Positions 35,110 to 43,773 of a DNA stretch of 64,000 bases are shown here, in pieces; within the stretch, counting starts at the first letter, position 1; each line of letters opens with the position of its first letter. The stretch covers positions 62,001 through 126,000 of the forward strand of contig NZ_JAFMOF010000005.1 of NCBI RefSeq assembly GCF_017349075.1. Direction: 5' to 3'. The notes under the pieces were generated by a model. The model was not told the DNA's origin. It saw only the letters and a program-made list of their open reading frames with translations, and did no database searches. This DNA comes from Streptomyces triculaminicus. Lineage in GTDB: Bacteria; Actinomycetota; Actinomycetes; Streptomycetales; Streptomycetaceae. A program made the position numbers and the translations under genes.

Positions 35110-35718
35110 TCAGCTCTGGTTGAAGAACCCACCCTCTGCGATGCGGGCCTTGTCCTCCGCCGTGACATCGACGTTAGCAGGAGACAGCAGGAACACCTTC
35201 TGCGTCACCCGCTCGATGCTCCCGTGCAGACCGAAGACGAGACCGGCGGCGAAGTCGACGAGTCGCTTCGCGTCGGTGTCGTCCATCTCCGTGAGATTCA
35301 TGATCACCGGGGTACCTTCGCGGAAGTGTTCCCCGATGGTACGGGCCTCGTTGTAGGTCCGGGGGTGCAATGTCGTGATGCGGTAGGGCTCCCGCTCGGA
35401 CACAACCTTGGGCATGATCACCGGTGCGTTCTTCTCCAGAGAGTGGCGTTCGGGTGTGATGGACGACACGGGGGCGATTCGGGCGGGTCGTCCCGTTTCC
35501 GCTACGAGCGGAGCGGGTTCGCGCTGCGCGGGCGGCTGGGCGACTCGAACCGGTTCGTCCGATTGCGTCTGTTGTGCTTGGTGTGCCTGGTGCTGTCGGC
35601 GCCGATCCGGCTCCGGCTCGGGCTCGAACTCGTCATCGGGGTCGAACCCCGGGCCGTCGTACCCATCGTCCTCCACGAGGCCGAGGTAGACCGCCATCTT
35701 GCGCATCGCGCCGGCCAT
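35110..35718 (-). CDS. sepF: Cell division protein SepF
   Basis: 202 residues. The N-terminus AMRKMAVYLGLVEDD is the amphipathic membrane-binding helix of SepF. An acidic linker and a Gln-rich stretch follow, and then the conserved SepF core: YRITTLHPRTYNEARTIGEH, GTPVIMNLTEMDDTDAKRLV, DFAAGLVFGLHGSIERVT and FLLSPANVDV. SepF anchors FtsZ to the membrane and is essential for Z-ring use where FtsA is missing, as in actinobacteria. The ATG at 35718 has GGAGG 11 bases upstream; a start at MRKMAV is a possible alternative four codons later. It lies 120 bases after yggS. Confidence 0.94.
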   Translation of the reverse strand: MAGAMRKMAVYLGLVEDDGYDGPGFDPDDEFEPEPEPDRRRQHQAHQAQQTQSDEPVRVAQPPAQREPAPLVAETGRPARIAPVSSITPERHSLEKNAPVIMPKVVSEREPYRITTLHPRTYNEARTIGEHFREGTPVIMNLTEMDDTDAKRLVDFAAGLVFGLHGSIERVTQKVFLLSPANVDVTAEDKARIAEGGFFNQS

Positions 35719-35838
35719 TCTCTGCGTCCTCCGCTCTGTGGTGGATCGGCTCCTCAACGGCGCCCGGATCCACGTGGTCCGCCCGCCTTTTGACGGGAAT
35801 GACCATATTTTCTGCTGTGGTCCGACTTCTTGGCGACG

Positions 35839-36567
35839 TTACCCGAGCCGGGGTCGGACTCCGAGTACCGCTGAGCCGACACGTACATGTGTCGCACCGG
35901 CCGCCACCGCGTCCTCGAGATCCGCGCTCATCCCTGCCGACACCATGTTCGCAGCCGGATGAGCCGCGCGCAGGTGCGTTGAGATTTCCATCAGCCGGTC
36001 GAATGCGGCCCGTGGCCTGCCCGCGTACGGGCCGACCAGCGGAGCGACCGTCATGAGTCCGGCGGGCCGGAGCCCTTCCGCCTTGGCGATCACGTCGGCC
36101 AGCTCGAGGACTCCGTCGGGAGCGACGCCGCCCCGCTCGCCGCGGCCTCCCGACTCGGCGTCCAGCGCCACCTGGATCAGACAGCCGAGCTCCTGTTCGG
36201 CGCGCCCCGCCTTGACGGCCGCCGCGGAGAGTGCGGTCACCAGTCTGTTCCGGTCGATGGAGTGCACCAGACCGGCGTAATTCACCACCGACCGGACCTT
36301 GTTCGTCTGCAACTGACCGACGAAGTGCCAGGTAAGGGGCAGATCCGAGCACTCGGCCGCCTTGGGGGCGGCGTCCTGGTCCCGGTTCTCGGCGACCTGA
36401 CGCACCCCCAGCTCGGCGAGGATCCGCACGTCGCTCGCGGGGTAGGTCTTGGTGACCACGATGAGGGTGACCTCGTCGCGCTGCCGGCCCGCCGCCGCGC
36501 ACGCCGCGGAGATACGTTCCTCCACACGGGCGAGGTTGTCCGCCAATTGGGTTCTACGGTCCGTCAC
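35839..36567 (-). CDS. yggS: YggS family PLP-binding protein (PLP homeostasis)
   Basis: 242 residues; the alanine-racemase-like barrel domain without a second domain. The PLP-binding Lys is in VTLIVVTKTYPASD. Further conserved pieces are GVRQVAENRDQDAAPK, LTWHFVGQLQTNKVRSVV, SIDRNRLV and the phosphate-binding SAGMSADLEDAVAAGATHVRVGSAV. YggS/PLPBP homologues buffer PLP levels and affect amino-acid metabolism; no enzymatic reaction is known. The GTG start lies 3 bases after the pgeF stop. It is the usual neighbour between ftsZ/pgeF and sepF. Confidence 0.94.
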   Translation of the reverse strand: MTDRRTQLADNLARVEERISAACAAAGRQRDEVTLIVVTKTYPASDVRILAELGVRQVAENRDQDAAPKAAECSDLPLTWHFVGQLQTNKVRSVVNYAGLVHSIDRNRLVTALSAAAVKAGRAEQELGCLIQVALDAESGGRGERGGVAPDGVLELADVIAKAEGLRPAGLMTVAPLVGPYAGRPRAAFDRLMEISTHLRAAHPAANMVSAGMSADLEDAVAAGATHVRVGSAVLGVRPRLG

Positions 36568-36570
36568 AGG

Positions 36571-37380
36571 TCAGCCGTCCAGCCAGACGTAACTCGCGAG
36601 CCGGCCGGTGGTGTGTTCGCGCCGGTAGGAGAAGTGGTCCGCCGACTCCAGCGTGCAGACGCCGGACCCGCCGGCGACGGCGACACCCAGTCGGCCGAGC
36701 TGGGCGCGGACCCCGGCCGCGATGTCGAGGGCGGGGGTGCCCCGACGGGTGGTGGCCCAGGACTCCGGCACCGCCTCGGCGACCTCGGCGCGCATGGCCT
36801 CGGGCACCTCGTAACACAGTCCGCAGACGGAGGGGCCGATGTGGGCGAGGATCCGGTCCGGCTCGGCGCCGAGGCGGACCATCTCCCCGACCACCGCCGG
36901 GACGACCCCGGCCAGCAGGCCCGGGCGTCCGGCGTGCGCGGCGCCCGCGATCCCGGCGACCGGGTCGGCCAGCAGGACCGGGGTGCAGTCGGCGGTGAGC
37001 ACCGCCAGGGCCAGGCCCCGACGGGTCGTCACCAGGGCGTCGACCGCCGGAATCTCACTGTTTGACCCCTCTTGCCAGGGGCCGTCCACCACCGCCACGT
37101 CCTTGCCGTGCACCTGGTTCATCCAGACGACGGAGGCCGGGTCGATGCCGAGCGCCCCGGCGGCCAGGGCGCGGTTGGTCCGTACCGCCGCGGGGTCGTC
37201 GCCGACCGCGCCGCCGAGGTTGAGCTCCGCATACGGAGCGGCGCTCACCCCGCCCCACCGGTCGGTGAAGGCGAAGTGGGCGCCGCTCGCGTGTGCCACG
37301 TCCGGGGCGCCCCGCCGGAGCGGGGTGGAGTTCCCTATCACGGGGATCGCTTCGGGCTGTGTCACGTCGTGCCGTGTCAC
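36571..37380 (-). CDS. pgeF: YfiH/PgeF family polyphenol oxidase-fold protein (laccase domain)
   Basis: 269 residues. It has the YfiH/CNF1-fold metal-site motifs NQVHGKDVAVVDG, LAVLTADCTPVLLAD (Cys) and AGAAHAGRPGLLAGVV (His), and HIGPSVCGLCYEVPEAM. The E. coli PgeF of this family edits peptidoglycan building blocks by hydrolysing wrong UDP-MurNAc-L-Ser; other members act as purine nucleosidases, so the true substrate is open. The location directly after ftsZ in the cell-wall cluster fits the peptidoglycan role. The GTG start overlaps the ftsZ stop by 4 bases. The HAG(R)xG motif here has Arg-Pro in place of the common Trp-Arg. Confidence 0.9.
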   Translation of the reverse strand: MTRHDVTQPEAIPVIGNSTPLRRGAPDVAHASGAHFAFTDRWGGVSAAPYAELNLGGAVGDDPAAVRTNRALAAGALGIDPASVVWMNQVHGKDVAVVDGPWQEGSNSEIPAVDALVTTRRGLALAVLTADCTPVLLADPVAGIAGAAHAGRPGLLAGVVPAVVGEMVRLGAEPDRILAHIGPSVCGLCYEVPEAMRAEVAEAVPESWATTRRGTPALDIAAGVRAQLGRLGVAVAGGSGVCTLESADHFSYRREHTTGRLASYVWLDG

Positions 37381-38627
37381 TTCAAGAAGTCGGGAACGTC
37401 CAGTTCCTCGGCGGTCGAGTCCTGGTACGGACGGGCCGGCGGGACCTGGGGGGAGGCGACCGGGGGCGCCGGGACCTCGGCGACCGGGGCCGGGTCGGAC
37501 ACCGGCTCCTCGGTGCGCGGGGTCACGTTGCCCAGCCCGCCGAACGACGGGCGCGAGGGCTCCTGCGAGGTGACGGCCGGACGGCTGGCGGCCGTGGCGG
37601 CCGAGCCGCCGTCCTCACGGCCGGAGCCGTAGGAGGACGAACCGCCGAGGACCTTGTCGCGGCTGCCCTTGGCCGGCGGCTGGCCGCCGTCGAAGCCCGC
37701 CGCGATGACCGTGACCCGGACCTCGTCGCCCAGCGCGTCGTCGATGACGGCACCGAAGATGATGTTGGCCTCGGGGTGGGCGGCCTCGCTGACCAGCTGC
37801 GCCGCCTCGTTGATCTCGAAGAGACCGAGGTCGGAGCCGCCGGAGATGGAGAGCAGCACGCCGCGGGCGCCGTCGATGGACGCCTCCAGCAGCGGCGAGG
37901 AGATCGCCATCTCGGCCGCGGCCACCGCGCGGTCGTCGCCGCGGGCCGAGCCGATGCCCATGAGGGCCGAGCCCGCCTCGGACATCACGGACTTGACGTC
38001 GGCGAAGTCGAGGTTGATCAGACCGGGGGTGGTGATGAGGTCGGTGATGCCCTGGACGCCGGACAGCAGGACCTGGTCGGCCGACTTGAACGCGTCGAGC
38101 ACGCTCACCTGGCGGTCCGAGATGGACAGCAGTCGGTCGTTGGGGATGACGATGAGGGTGTCGACCTCGTCGCGGAGGCTGGCGATGCCGTCCTCGGCCT
38201 GGTTCGCGCGACGCCGGCCCTCGAAGGTGAACGGTCGGGTGACCACACCGATCGTCAGGGCGCCCAGCGAGCGGGCGATGTTGGCGACGACGGGCGCGCC
38301 GCCGGTGCCGGTGCCGCCGCCCTCGCCGGCGGTGACGAAGACCATGTCGGCCCCCTTGAGGACCTCCTCGATCTCCTCGCGGTGGTCCTCGGCCGCCTTG
38401 CGGCCGACATCGGGGTTCGCGCCGGCACCGAGGCCGCGGGTGAGCTCACGACCGACGTCGAGTTTCACGTCGGCGTCGCTCATCAGCAGGGCCTGTGCAT
38501 CGGTGTTGATCGCGATGAACTCGACGCCCTTGAGACCGACCTCGATCATCCGGTTGATGGCGTTGACGCCACCGCCGCCGATACCGACGACCTTGATGAC
38601 TGCGAGGTAGTTCTGCGGTGCTGCCAC
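37377..38627 (-). CDS. ftsZ: Cell division protein FtsZ
   Basis: 416 residues. The tubulin-like GTPase core includes VGIGGGGVNAINRM, INTDAQAL, the GTP signature AGEGGGTGTGGAPVVA, and LINLDFADVKSVM with the T7-loop region. A Pro/Ser-rich linker follows and the C-terminal peptide ends AEELDVPDFLK, which SepF and other partners bind. The GTG start at 38627 gives MAAPQNYLAV, the typical actinobacterial N-terminus. The 240-base upstream interval after ftsQ is unusually long for this cluster and AT-richer, so ftsZ likely has its own promoters. FtsZ polymerises into the Z-ring at vegetative cross-walls and sporulation septa. Confidence 0.98.
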   Translation of the reverse strand: MAAPQNYLAVIKVVGIGGGGVNAINRMIEVGLKGVEFIAINTDAQALLMSDADVKLDVGRELTRGLGAGANPDVGRKAAEDHREEIEEVLKGADMVFVTAGEGGGTGTGGAPVVANIARSLGALTIGVVTRPFTFEGRRRANQAEDGIASLRDEVDTLIVIPNDRLLSISDRQVSVLDAFKSADQVLLSGVQGITDLITTPGLINLDFADVKSVMSEAGSALMGIGSARGDDRAVAAAEMAISSPLLEASIDGARGVLLSISGGSDLGLFEINEAAQLVSEAAHPEANIIFGAVIDDALGDEVRVTVIAAGFDGGQPPAKGSRDKVLGGSSSYGSGREDGGSAATAASRPAVTSQEPSRPSFGGLGNVTPRTEEPVSDPAPVAEVPAPPVASPQVPPARPYQDSTAEELDVPDFLK

Positions 38628-38867
38628 GTCGAAGGCCTCTCGCCTCGAGTTACGTATGCCTGGGGGCGGTTCTCAATGCCGACCCGAACCCTAACGTTGA
38701 AGTTTAGGGTTACCGGTGTCACTGTTCCGTGGGTTCTCTGAAGCAGGACACTAAGTCGACAAGCGGCGCGGCTTCAACGAACACGCCGAACCTCCCGTTT
38801 TTCTTTTCACCCTATGTGATCACCCATAGCCGTAGCCAACCAGGGTGCTGGCCGATCTGGAACGGCG
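38628..38867 (-). promoter_or_regulatory. ftsZ upstream regulatory region with inverted repeat and GACAC motifs
   Basis: The interval holds AACCCTAA (38687-38694) and TTAGGGTT (38704-38711), a perfect 8-bp inverted repeat with a 9-base centre; on the ftsZ strand, TAGGGT (about 38687-38693) could be a -10 element. GACAC, the core bound by the sporulation regulator WhiA, occurs at 38747-38751 on the plus strand and at 38716-38720 on the minus strand. The stretch 38798-38815 is T-rich. In Streptomyces ftsZ has several promoters, including a sporulation-specific one; the assignment here is by analogy. Confidence 0.55.
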
Positions 38868-39749
38868 TCAACTCCCGGACACCGCCGGGGCGCCCGGAGC
38901 GCTCACGTCGAACCGTTTCGCGCCCCCGGCCGCCCTGAGCAGGGCGGCGAGCGTACGGGCCTTCTCCTCGCCCCGTTCGGAGCTGCCCCAGATGACGGCC
39001 CGACCCCCCGTCAGCTCCACCGTGATGGCGTCGTAGGAGCGTACGCGCACGGCCAGGGTGTCCTTGCGGGCCGAGCCGGGCAGGGAGGTCAGGACGTGGA
39101 CGGCGGCGCCCTCGAGCCGGGCGGTGCCGAACCGCCGGGCGCTGGGCGAGTCGTCCGGGACGTCCATCACCAGCCGGGGGACGCCCCGCAGCGGATGATC
39201 GACTGTGGCGAACCGCACGCCGGCGCCGTCGATTTCGATGAACTTCCCGCCTCTTTCGAGGAGGGCTTTGGGCTGGCGTTCTGTCACTTTCAGACCGATT
39301 CCGTGCGGCCAGGACCGGACGACGTCCACCGCGCCGATCCGCCGCAGCCGGGTGCGCAGCCGCTCGCCGATGGCGTCGGTGTCCACGGAGACCAGGGGGT
39401 CGCCGAGCGGCACCTTGGCGACCTCACGGATCTCACCGGCCGTCAGCACGGAGTTCCCGCTGACGTCCACGTGGGTGACACGCAGCCAGGTGGAGCCGTA
39501 GAGCGCCCACCAGGCGCCCGCGCCCACCATGACGGCGAGCGCCCCCCACAGCAGGAGCGTGCGCCGCCTGGGCGGGCGTCCAAGGGGCCGGGTGCCGCCC
39601 GGGCGCCCCGCGCGGGGGCCGCCGCCCGGACGGCGTGGGCGGGACGGCGGGAGCGCGGTCCGGGACGACTTCGACGTCTTGGACGATCGGGACGATTTCG
39701 ACTTCGCGTTCTTCTCGCCACCGCGCCGGGCGGTCGTCGGTCCGGCCAC
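38868..39749 (-). CDS. ftsQ: Cell division protein FtsQ
   Basis: 293 residues. A basic, Ser/Arg/Pro-rich cytoplasmic tail of about 65 residues precedes one membrane helix (LLLWGALAVMVGAGAWWALY). A POTRA domain follows (VTHVDVSGNSVLTAGEIREV and GERLRTRLRRIGAVDVVRSW), and then the FtsQ beta domain (KVTERQPKALLERGGKFIEI, DGAGVRF). It bridges early and late division proteins through FtsL/FtsB. The GTG at 39749 gives MAGPTTARRGG. It lies 27 bases after murG. Confidence 0.93.
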   Translation of the reverse strand: MAGPTTARRGGEKNAKSKSSRSSKTSKSSRTALPPSRPRRPGGGPRAGRPGGTRPLGRPPRRRTLLLWGALAVMVGAGAWWALYGSTWLRVTHVDVSGNSVLTAGEIREVAKVPLGDPLVSVDTDAIGERLRTRLRRIGAVDVVRSWPHGIGLKVTERQPKALLERGGKFIEIDGAGVRFATVDHPLRGVPRLVMDVPDDSPSARRFGTARLEGAAVHVLTSLPGSARKDTLAVRVRSYDAITVELTGGRAVIWGSSERGEEKARTLAALLRAAGGAKRFDVSAPGAPAVSGS

Positions 39750-39776
39750 GCTCCCAGCCTCCTGCCTCTACCGGCG

Positions 39777-40871
39777 TCAGCCCGCTCTGCGTGCGGCGAT
39801 CGCCTCGTACACCATGCCGACCAGCAGCTCGTCGGCGTCCCGGCGGCCGAACTCGGCGGCGGCCCGGGACATGTCGTACAGCCGGTGCGGGTTGGAGAGC
39901 ACCGGAACCACGCTGTTCTGCACCCATTCGGGGCTCAGCTCGGCGTCGTCGACCAGGAGGCCGCCGCCCGCCTTGACCACCGGCTGGGCGTTGAGCCGCT
40001 GCTCGCCGTTGCCGATCGGCAGCGGGACGTAGGCCGCCGGCAGGCCGACGGCGGACAGCTCGGCTACGGTCATCGCGCCCGCGCGGCAGAGCATCATGTC
40101 GGCCGCGGCGTACGCGAGATCCATCCGGTCTACATACGATACCGGGATGTAAGGCGGCATTCCGGGCATGTTGTCCACGTGCGGCAGGTCGTTCTTCGGA
40201 CCGACCGCGTGCAGGATCTGGATACCGGAGCGCTGCAGCAGCGGCGCGACGGCCTGGACGACCTCGTTCAGCCGGCGGGCACCCTGCGAGCCGCCGGAGA
40301 CCAGCAGCGTCGGCAGGTTGGGGTCGAGCCCGAAGTACGCCCGCGCCTCGGGGCGGACGGCCGCCCGGTCCAGGGTGGCGATGGTGCGGCGCAGCGGGAT
40401 GCCCACGTAGCGGGCGTTGCGCAGCTTGCTGTCCGGGGTGCTCACCGCCACGGACGCGGCGTAGCGCGAGCCGATCTTGTTGGCCAGGCCGGGGCGGGCG
40501 TTGGCCTCGTGGACGATGATCGGCACGCCGAGCCGCTTGGCGGCCAGGTAGCCGGGCAGCGCCACATAGCCGCCGAAGCCGACGACGCAGTCGGCCCGGG
40601 TGCGCTCCAGGATCTGCTCGGCCGCCTTGATGGTGCCGCGCAGCCGCCCGGGGACGGTGATCAGCTCCGGGGTGGGCTTGCGGGGCAGCGGCACGGCCGG
40701 AATCAGGCCCAGCTCATAGCCCCGCTCGGGCACGAGCCGGGTCTCCAGGCCCCGCTCCGTGCCGAGCGCCGTGATCCCCACGGTCGGGTCCTGCCTGCGC
40801 AGGGCGTCCGCGAGGGCGAGCGCGGGCTCGATGTGGCCGGCGGTCCCCCCGCCGGCGAGTACGACATGCAC
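39777..40871 (-). CDS. murG: UDP-GlcNAc: MurNAc-pentapeptide-lipid GlcNAc transferase MurG
   Basis: 364-residue GT-B glycosyltransferase that makes lipid II from lipid I at the inner face of the membrane. The N-terminal glycine loop is LAGGGTAGHIEPALALADAL; the second is VVGFGGYVALPGYLAAKRLG; VHEANARPGLANKIGSRYA follows, and the C-terminal domain has LVSGGSQGARRLNEVV and a UDP-binding CRAGAMTVAELSAVGLPAAYV. The ATG at 40871 starts MHVVLAGGGTAGH, 6 bases after the ftsW stop. The product is full length. Confidence 0.97.
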   Translation of the reverse strand: MHVVLAGGGTAGHIEPALALADALRRQDPTVGITALGTERGLETRLVPERGYELGLIPAVPLPRKPTPELITVPGRLRGTIKAAEQILERTRADCVVGFGGYVALPGYLAAKRLGVPIIVHEANARPGLANKIGSRYAASVAVSTPDSKLRNARYVGIPLRRTIATLDRAAVRPEARAYFGLDPNLPTLLVSGGSQGARRLNEVVQAVAPLLQRSGIQILHAVGPKNDLPHVDNMPGMPPYIPVSYVDRMDLAYAAADMMLCRAGAMTVAELSAVGLPAAYVPLPIGNGEQRLNAQPVVKAGGGLLVDDAELSPEWVQNSVVPVLSNPHRLYDMSRAAAEFGRRDADELLVGMVYEAIAARRAG

Positions 40872-40877
40872 CGAAAT

Positions 40878-42272
40878 TCACCGCTCTCCGGACGGTCGCT
40901 TCTTGACGCGCCGTCTCATCGTCTTCCATCTCACCCCAGGCTGCCGCATGGCCAGTGCCGCCCGCGCACCGGGTTCGTCGCGCGCGAAGGCGATCAGGAG
41001 CCCGATGGCGAACATGGTCGGCAGCAGGGCGGACCCTCCGTAGGAGAACAGCGGGAGCGGGACACCGGCGATCGGCAGCAGGCCGAGCACCGCACCGATG
41101 TTGACCACGGCCTGGGCCGTGATCCAGGTGGTCACACCTCCCGCGGCGTACCTCACGAAGGGGTCCTCCGTGCGTCCGGCCACGCGGATACCCGCATAGC
41201 CTAGAGCCGCGAACAGGGCGAGGACCGACAGCGTCCCCGCCAGGCCCAGTTCCTCGCCGGTGATGGCGAAGATGAAGTCGGTGTGGGGTTCGGGGAGTTC
41301 GCCCCATTTCTCCACACTGGCGCCCAGGCCGGCGCCGAACAAACCGCCGTTGGCCAGGGCGTAGATCCCGTGCACGGCCTGCCAGCACTGGTCGTTGGCA
41401 CCCGGGTCCGTGGCGCCGATGCACTCCAGGCGGGACATGCGGTTGGCGCTGGTCTTGATGAAGAGTACGGCCAGGGCGGCGGTGACGCCGAACACCCCGG
41501 CGAAGAGCCGGGTGGGGGCGCCGGCGATCCACAGCAGGCCGAGCAGCACCGTGGTCAGCACGACGGTGGTGCCCATGTCGCCGCCGAGCATGATCAGGCC
41601 GAGCAGCAGGAAGGTCACCGGCACCAGCGGCACCAGCAGGTGCTTCCACTGCCCCAGCAGCTTCTTCGACTGCTTGCGGGCCAGCAGGTCGGCGCCCCAC
41701 AGCACCAGCGCCAGCTTGGCGAACTCGCTGGGCTGGAGCTGGAAGGGGCCGCCGAGGGAGATCCAGTTGGTGTTGCCGTTGATCGTCTCGCCGATGCCGG
41801 GCATCTGGACCAGGCACAGCAGGAAGACCGAGACCGCCAGCAGCGGGTAGGCCAGCGCACGCAGCAGCCGGACGGGCGTCCGGGCGGCCGCCAGCAGCAG
41901 GACGGCGCCGATGGCGGCGGCCAGCAGCTGCTTGCGGAAGAAGTAGCTGGGCGCCAGGCCGTTCTGCAGCGCCTTGATCTGGGAGGCCGAGTAGACCATC
42001 ACCAGGCCCAGCACGATGATCAGCAGGGAGCCGCCGAGGACCAGGTAGTACGCGGTCAGCGGCCGGTCCCAGGCGCGCCGGGCACGGGCGTGCAGCCCCC
42101 GCAGGCCGCGCGGGCCGCCACGGGGCGGCCGGCCGGGCATACGGCCGCCGGCGAAGCCGCGGCCCGCCGGGCGGGGTGCCCGTGCGGGCCGGGAGCGGGC
42201 CACGGGGCCCCGCAGGGCCGTCAGCCCCAGGCGTCGTGCGATGGGCGGCGTCACGATGTCGTCCGCGTGCAT
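40878..42272 (-). CDS. ftsW: Putative lipid II polymerase FtsW (SEDS family)
   Basis: 464 residues with a 70-residue Arg/Pro-rich cytoplasmic N-terminus and about 10 membrane helices. SEDS family motifs include LTAYYLVLGGSLLIIVLGLV, YSASQIKALQNG, NWISLGGPFQLQPSEFAKLA, GGDMGTTVVLTTVL, the catalytic Asp region PEPHTDFIFAITGEELGL, and PLPLFSYGGSALL. It is placed between murD and murG, as is normal for ftsW. FtsW with the PBP FtsI makes septal peptidoglycan. The ATG at 42272 is used; other starts inside the basic region are possible. It starts 73 bases after murD. Confidence 0.95.
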   Translation of the reverse strand: MHADDIVTPPIARRLGLTALRGPVARSRPARAPRPAGRGFAGGRMPGRPPRGGPRGLRGLHARARRAWDRPLTAYYLVLGGSLLIIVLGLVMVYSASQIKALQNGLAPSYFFRKQLLAAAIGAVLLLAAARTPVRLLRALAYPLLAVSVFLLCLVQMPGIGETINGNTNWISLGGPFQLQPSEFAKLALVLWGADLLARKQSKKLLGQWKHLLVPLVPVTFLLLGLIMLGGDMGTTVVLTTVLLGLLWIAGAPTRLFAGVFGVTAALAVLFIKTSANRMSRLECIGATDPGANDQCWQAVHGIYALANGGLFGAGLGASVEKWGELPEPHTDFIFAITGEELGLAGTLSVLALFAALGYAGIRVAGRTEDPFVRYAAGGVTTWITAQAVVNIGAVLGLLPIAGVPLPLFSYGGSALLPTMFAIGLLIAFARDEPGARAALAMRQPGVRWKTMRRRVKKRPSGER

Positions 42273-42345
42273 CCGGGTTTCCCCTTCGCTGGTCTCCCGC
42301 GCCGGGCCGACGGGCCGGTCGGCCCCCCGGCGCGGGGACCGGCGG

Positions 42346-43773
42346 CTACTCGGCCGCGGTGCGGCCGGCGGCCAGGGCGCGTACCGCCTCGGCGAAGGCC
42401 TCGCCGCGCTTGTTGTAGTTGGTGAACATGTCCATCGAGGCGCACGCCGGGGCCATCAGCACGGTGTCCCCGGGACGGGCGAGCCGCGCCGCCTCCTGCA
42501 CCGCCGCGGCCATCGCCCCAGTGTCGGTCCGCTCGAGGTCCACCACCGGCACATCCGGGGCGTGTCGCGCCAGCGCTTCCCTGATCAGCGCCCGGTCGGC
42601 CCCGATCAGGACGGCGCCGCGCAGCCGCGGCGCGGAGGCGGTGACCAGCTCGTCGAACGTCGCGCCCTTGGCCAGGCCGCCGGCGATCCACACGATCGAC
42701 CCGTAGGCGGCCAGCGAGGCCTGGGCGGCGTGGGTGTTGGTGGCCTTGGAGTCGTCCACGTAGGCGACGCCGTCGACGTCGGCGACGTGGGCGATGCGGT
42801 GGGCGTCGGGCCGGAACGCCCGCAGCCCGTCACGCACGGCCGCGGCCTCCACGCCGAAGGCCCGGGCGAGGGCGGCGGCGGCGAGGGCGTTGGCGATGTT
42901 GTGGGGGGCCGGGGGCGTGATGTCGGAGACCTCGGCGAGCTCCTGCGCCTGCTGGTGGCGGTTCTCCACGAAGGCCCGGTCGACGAGCAGGCCGTCGACC
43001 ACGCCGAGCATGGACGGGCCGGGGGCGCCGAGGGTGAAGCCGATGGCCCGGCAGCCCTCCTCGACGTCGGCCTCGCGGACCAGGTGCTCGGTGCGCGGGT
43101 CCTCGACGTTGTAGACGCAGGCGACCGTGTTGCCCTCGTAGATCCGGCCCTTGTCGGCGGCGTAGGCCCGCATGGAGCCGTGCCAGTCGAGGTGGTCGGG
43201 CGCGAGGTTGAGCACGGCGGCGGAGTGGGCGCGCAGCGAGGGCGCCCAGTGCAGCTGGTAGCTGGAGAGCTCGACGGCGAGCACGTCGTACTCCTGCTCG
43301 CCGAGCACCACGTCGATGATCGGCGTGCCGATGTTGCCGACGGCGGCGGTGCGCAGGCCGGCGGCCTCCAGGATGGAGGCCAGCATCTGCACGGTGGTGG
43401 TCTTGCCGTTGGTGCCGGTGACCGCCAGCCAGGGCGCGGACTTCTCGTCGCGCAGCAGCCACGCGATCTCCACGTCGCCGACCACGTCGACGCCCGCCGC
43501 GGCGGCGGCCGCGAAGAGCGGGCTCTCCGGCTTCCAGCCGGGCGAGGTGACGACGAGGCCGGTGCCCTCGGGCAGGGTGTCGGCGTCGCCGAGGCGGACC
43601 GTGATCCCCTGCTCCTGGAGGGTCGCCGCGCGCTCGCGCAGCGCCTGGCTGTCGCCGCCGTCGACGACCGTCACGCGCGCGCCGAGGCCGGCCAGGGCGC
43701 GGGCGGCGCTGACGCCGCTCACGCCGAGGCCGGCGACGGTGATGTGCTTGCCGTTCCAGCTCTGGGAGCTCAC
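42346..43773 (-). CDS. murD: UDP-N-acetylmuramoyl-L-alanine--D-glutamate ligase MurD
   Basis: 475 residues. Mur ligase landmarks: KHITVAGLGVSGVSAARALA (N-terminal UDP domain), AVTGTNGKTTTVQMLASIL (ATP site), LNLAPDHLDWHGSM (metal-binding His), YVDDSKATNTHAAQASLAAY and MAPACASMDMFTNYNKRGEAF (substrate Ser, MurD-specific C-terminus). The GTG at 43773 overlaps the mraY stop by 4 bases; an ATG at 43788 (MVGHQ) is an alternative start. MurD adds D-Glu to UDP-MurNAc-L-Ala. murC, which makes the substrate, is not in this window. Confidence 0.97.
   Translation of the reverse strand: MSSQSWNGKHITVAGLGVSGVSAARALAGLGARVTVVDGGDSQALRERAATLQEQGITVRLGDADTLPEGTGLVVTSPGWKPESPLFAAAAAAGVDVVGDVEIAWLLRDEKSAPWLAVTGTNGKTTTVQMLASILEAAGLRTAAVGNIGTPIIDVVLGEQEYDVLAVELSSYQLHWAPSLRAHSAAVLNLAPDHLDWHGSMRAYAADKGRIYEGNTVACVYNVEDPRTEHLVREADVEEGCRAIGFTLGAPGPSMLGVVDGLLVDRAFVENRHQQAQELAEVSDITPPAPHNIANALAAAALARAFGVEAAAVRDGLRAFRPDAHRIAHVADVDGVAYVDDSKATNTHAAQASLAAYGSIVWIAGGLAKGATFDELVTASAPRLRGAVLIGADRALIREALARHAPDVPVVDLERTDTGAMAAAVQEAARLARPGDTVLMAPACASMDMFTNYNKRGEAFAEAVRALAAGRTAAE

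Noticed and set aside
38687..38711. Telomere-like TTTAGGG next to CCCTAA in the ftsZ upstream region
   Set aside because: Only one inverted copy is present, so this is better read as a promoter element than a telomeric or chromosome-end repeat.
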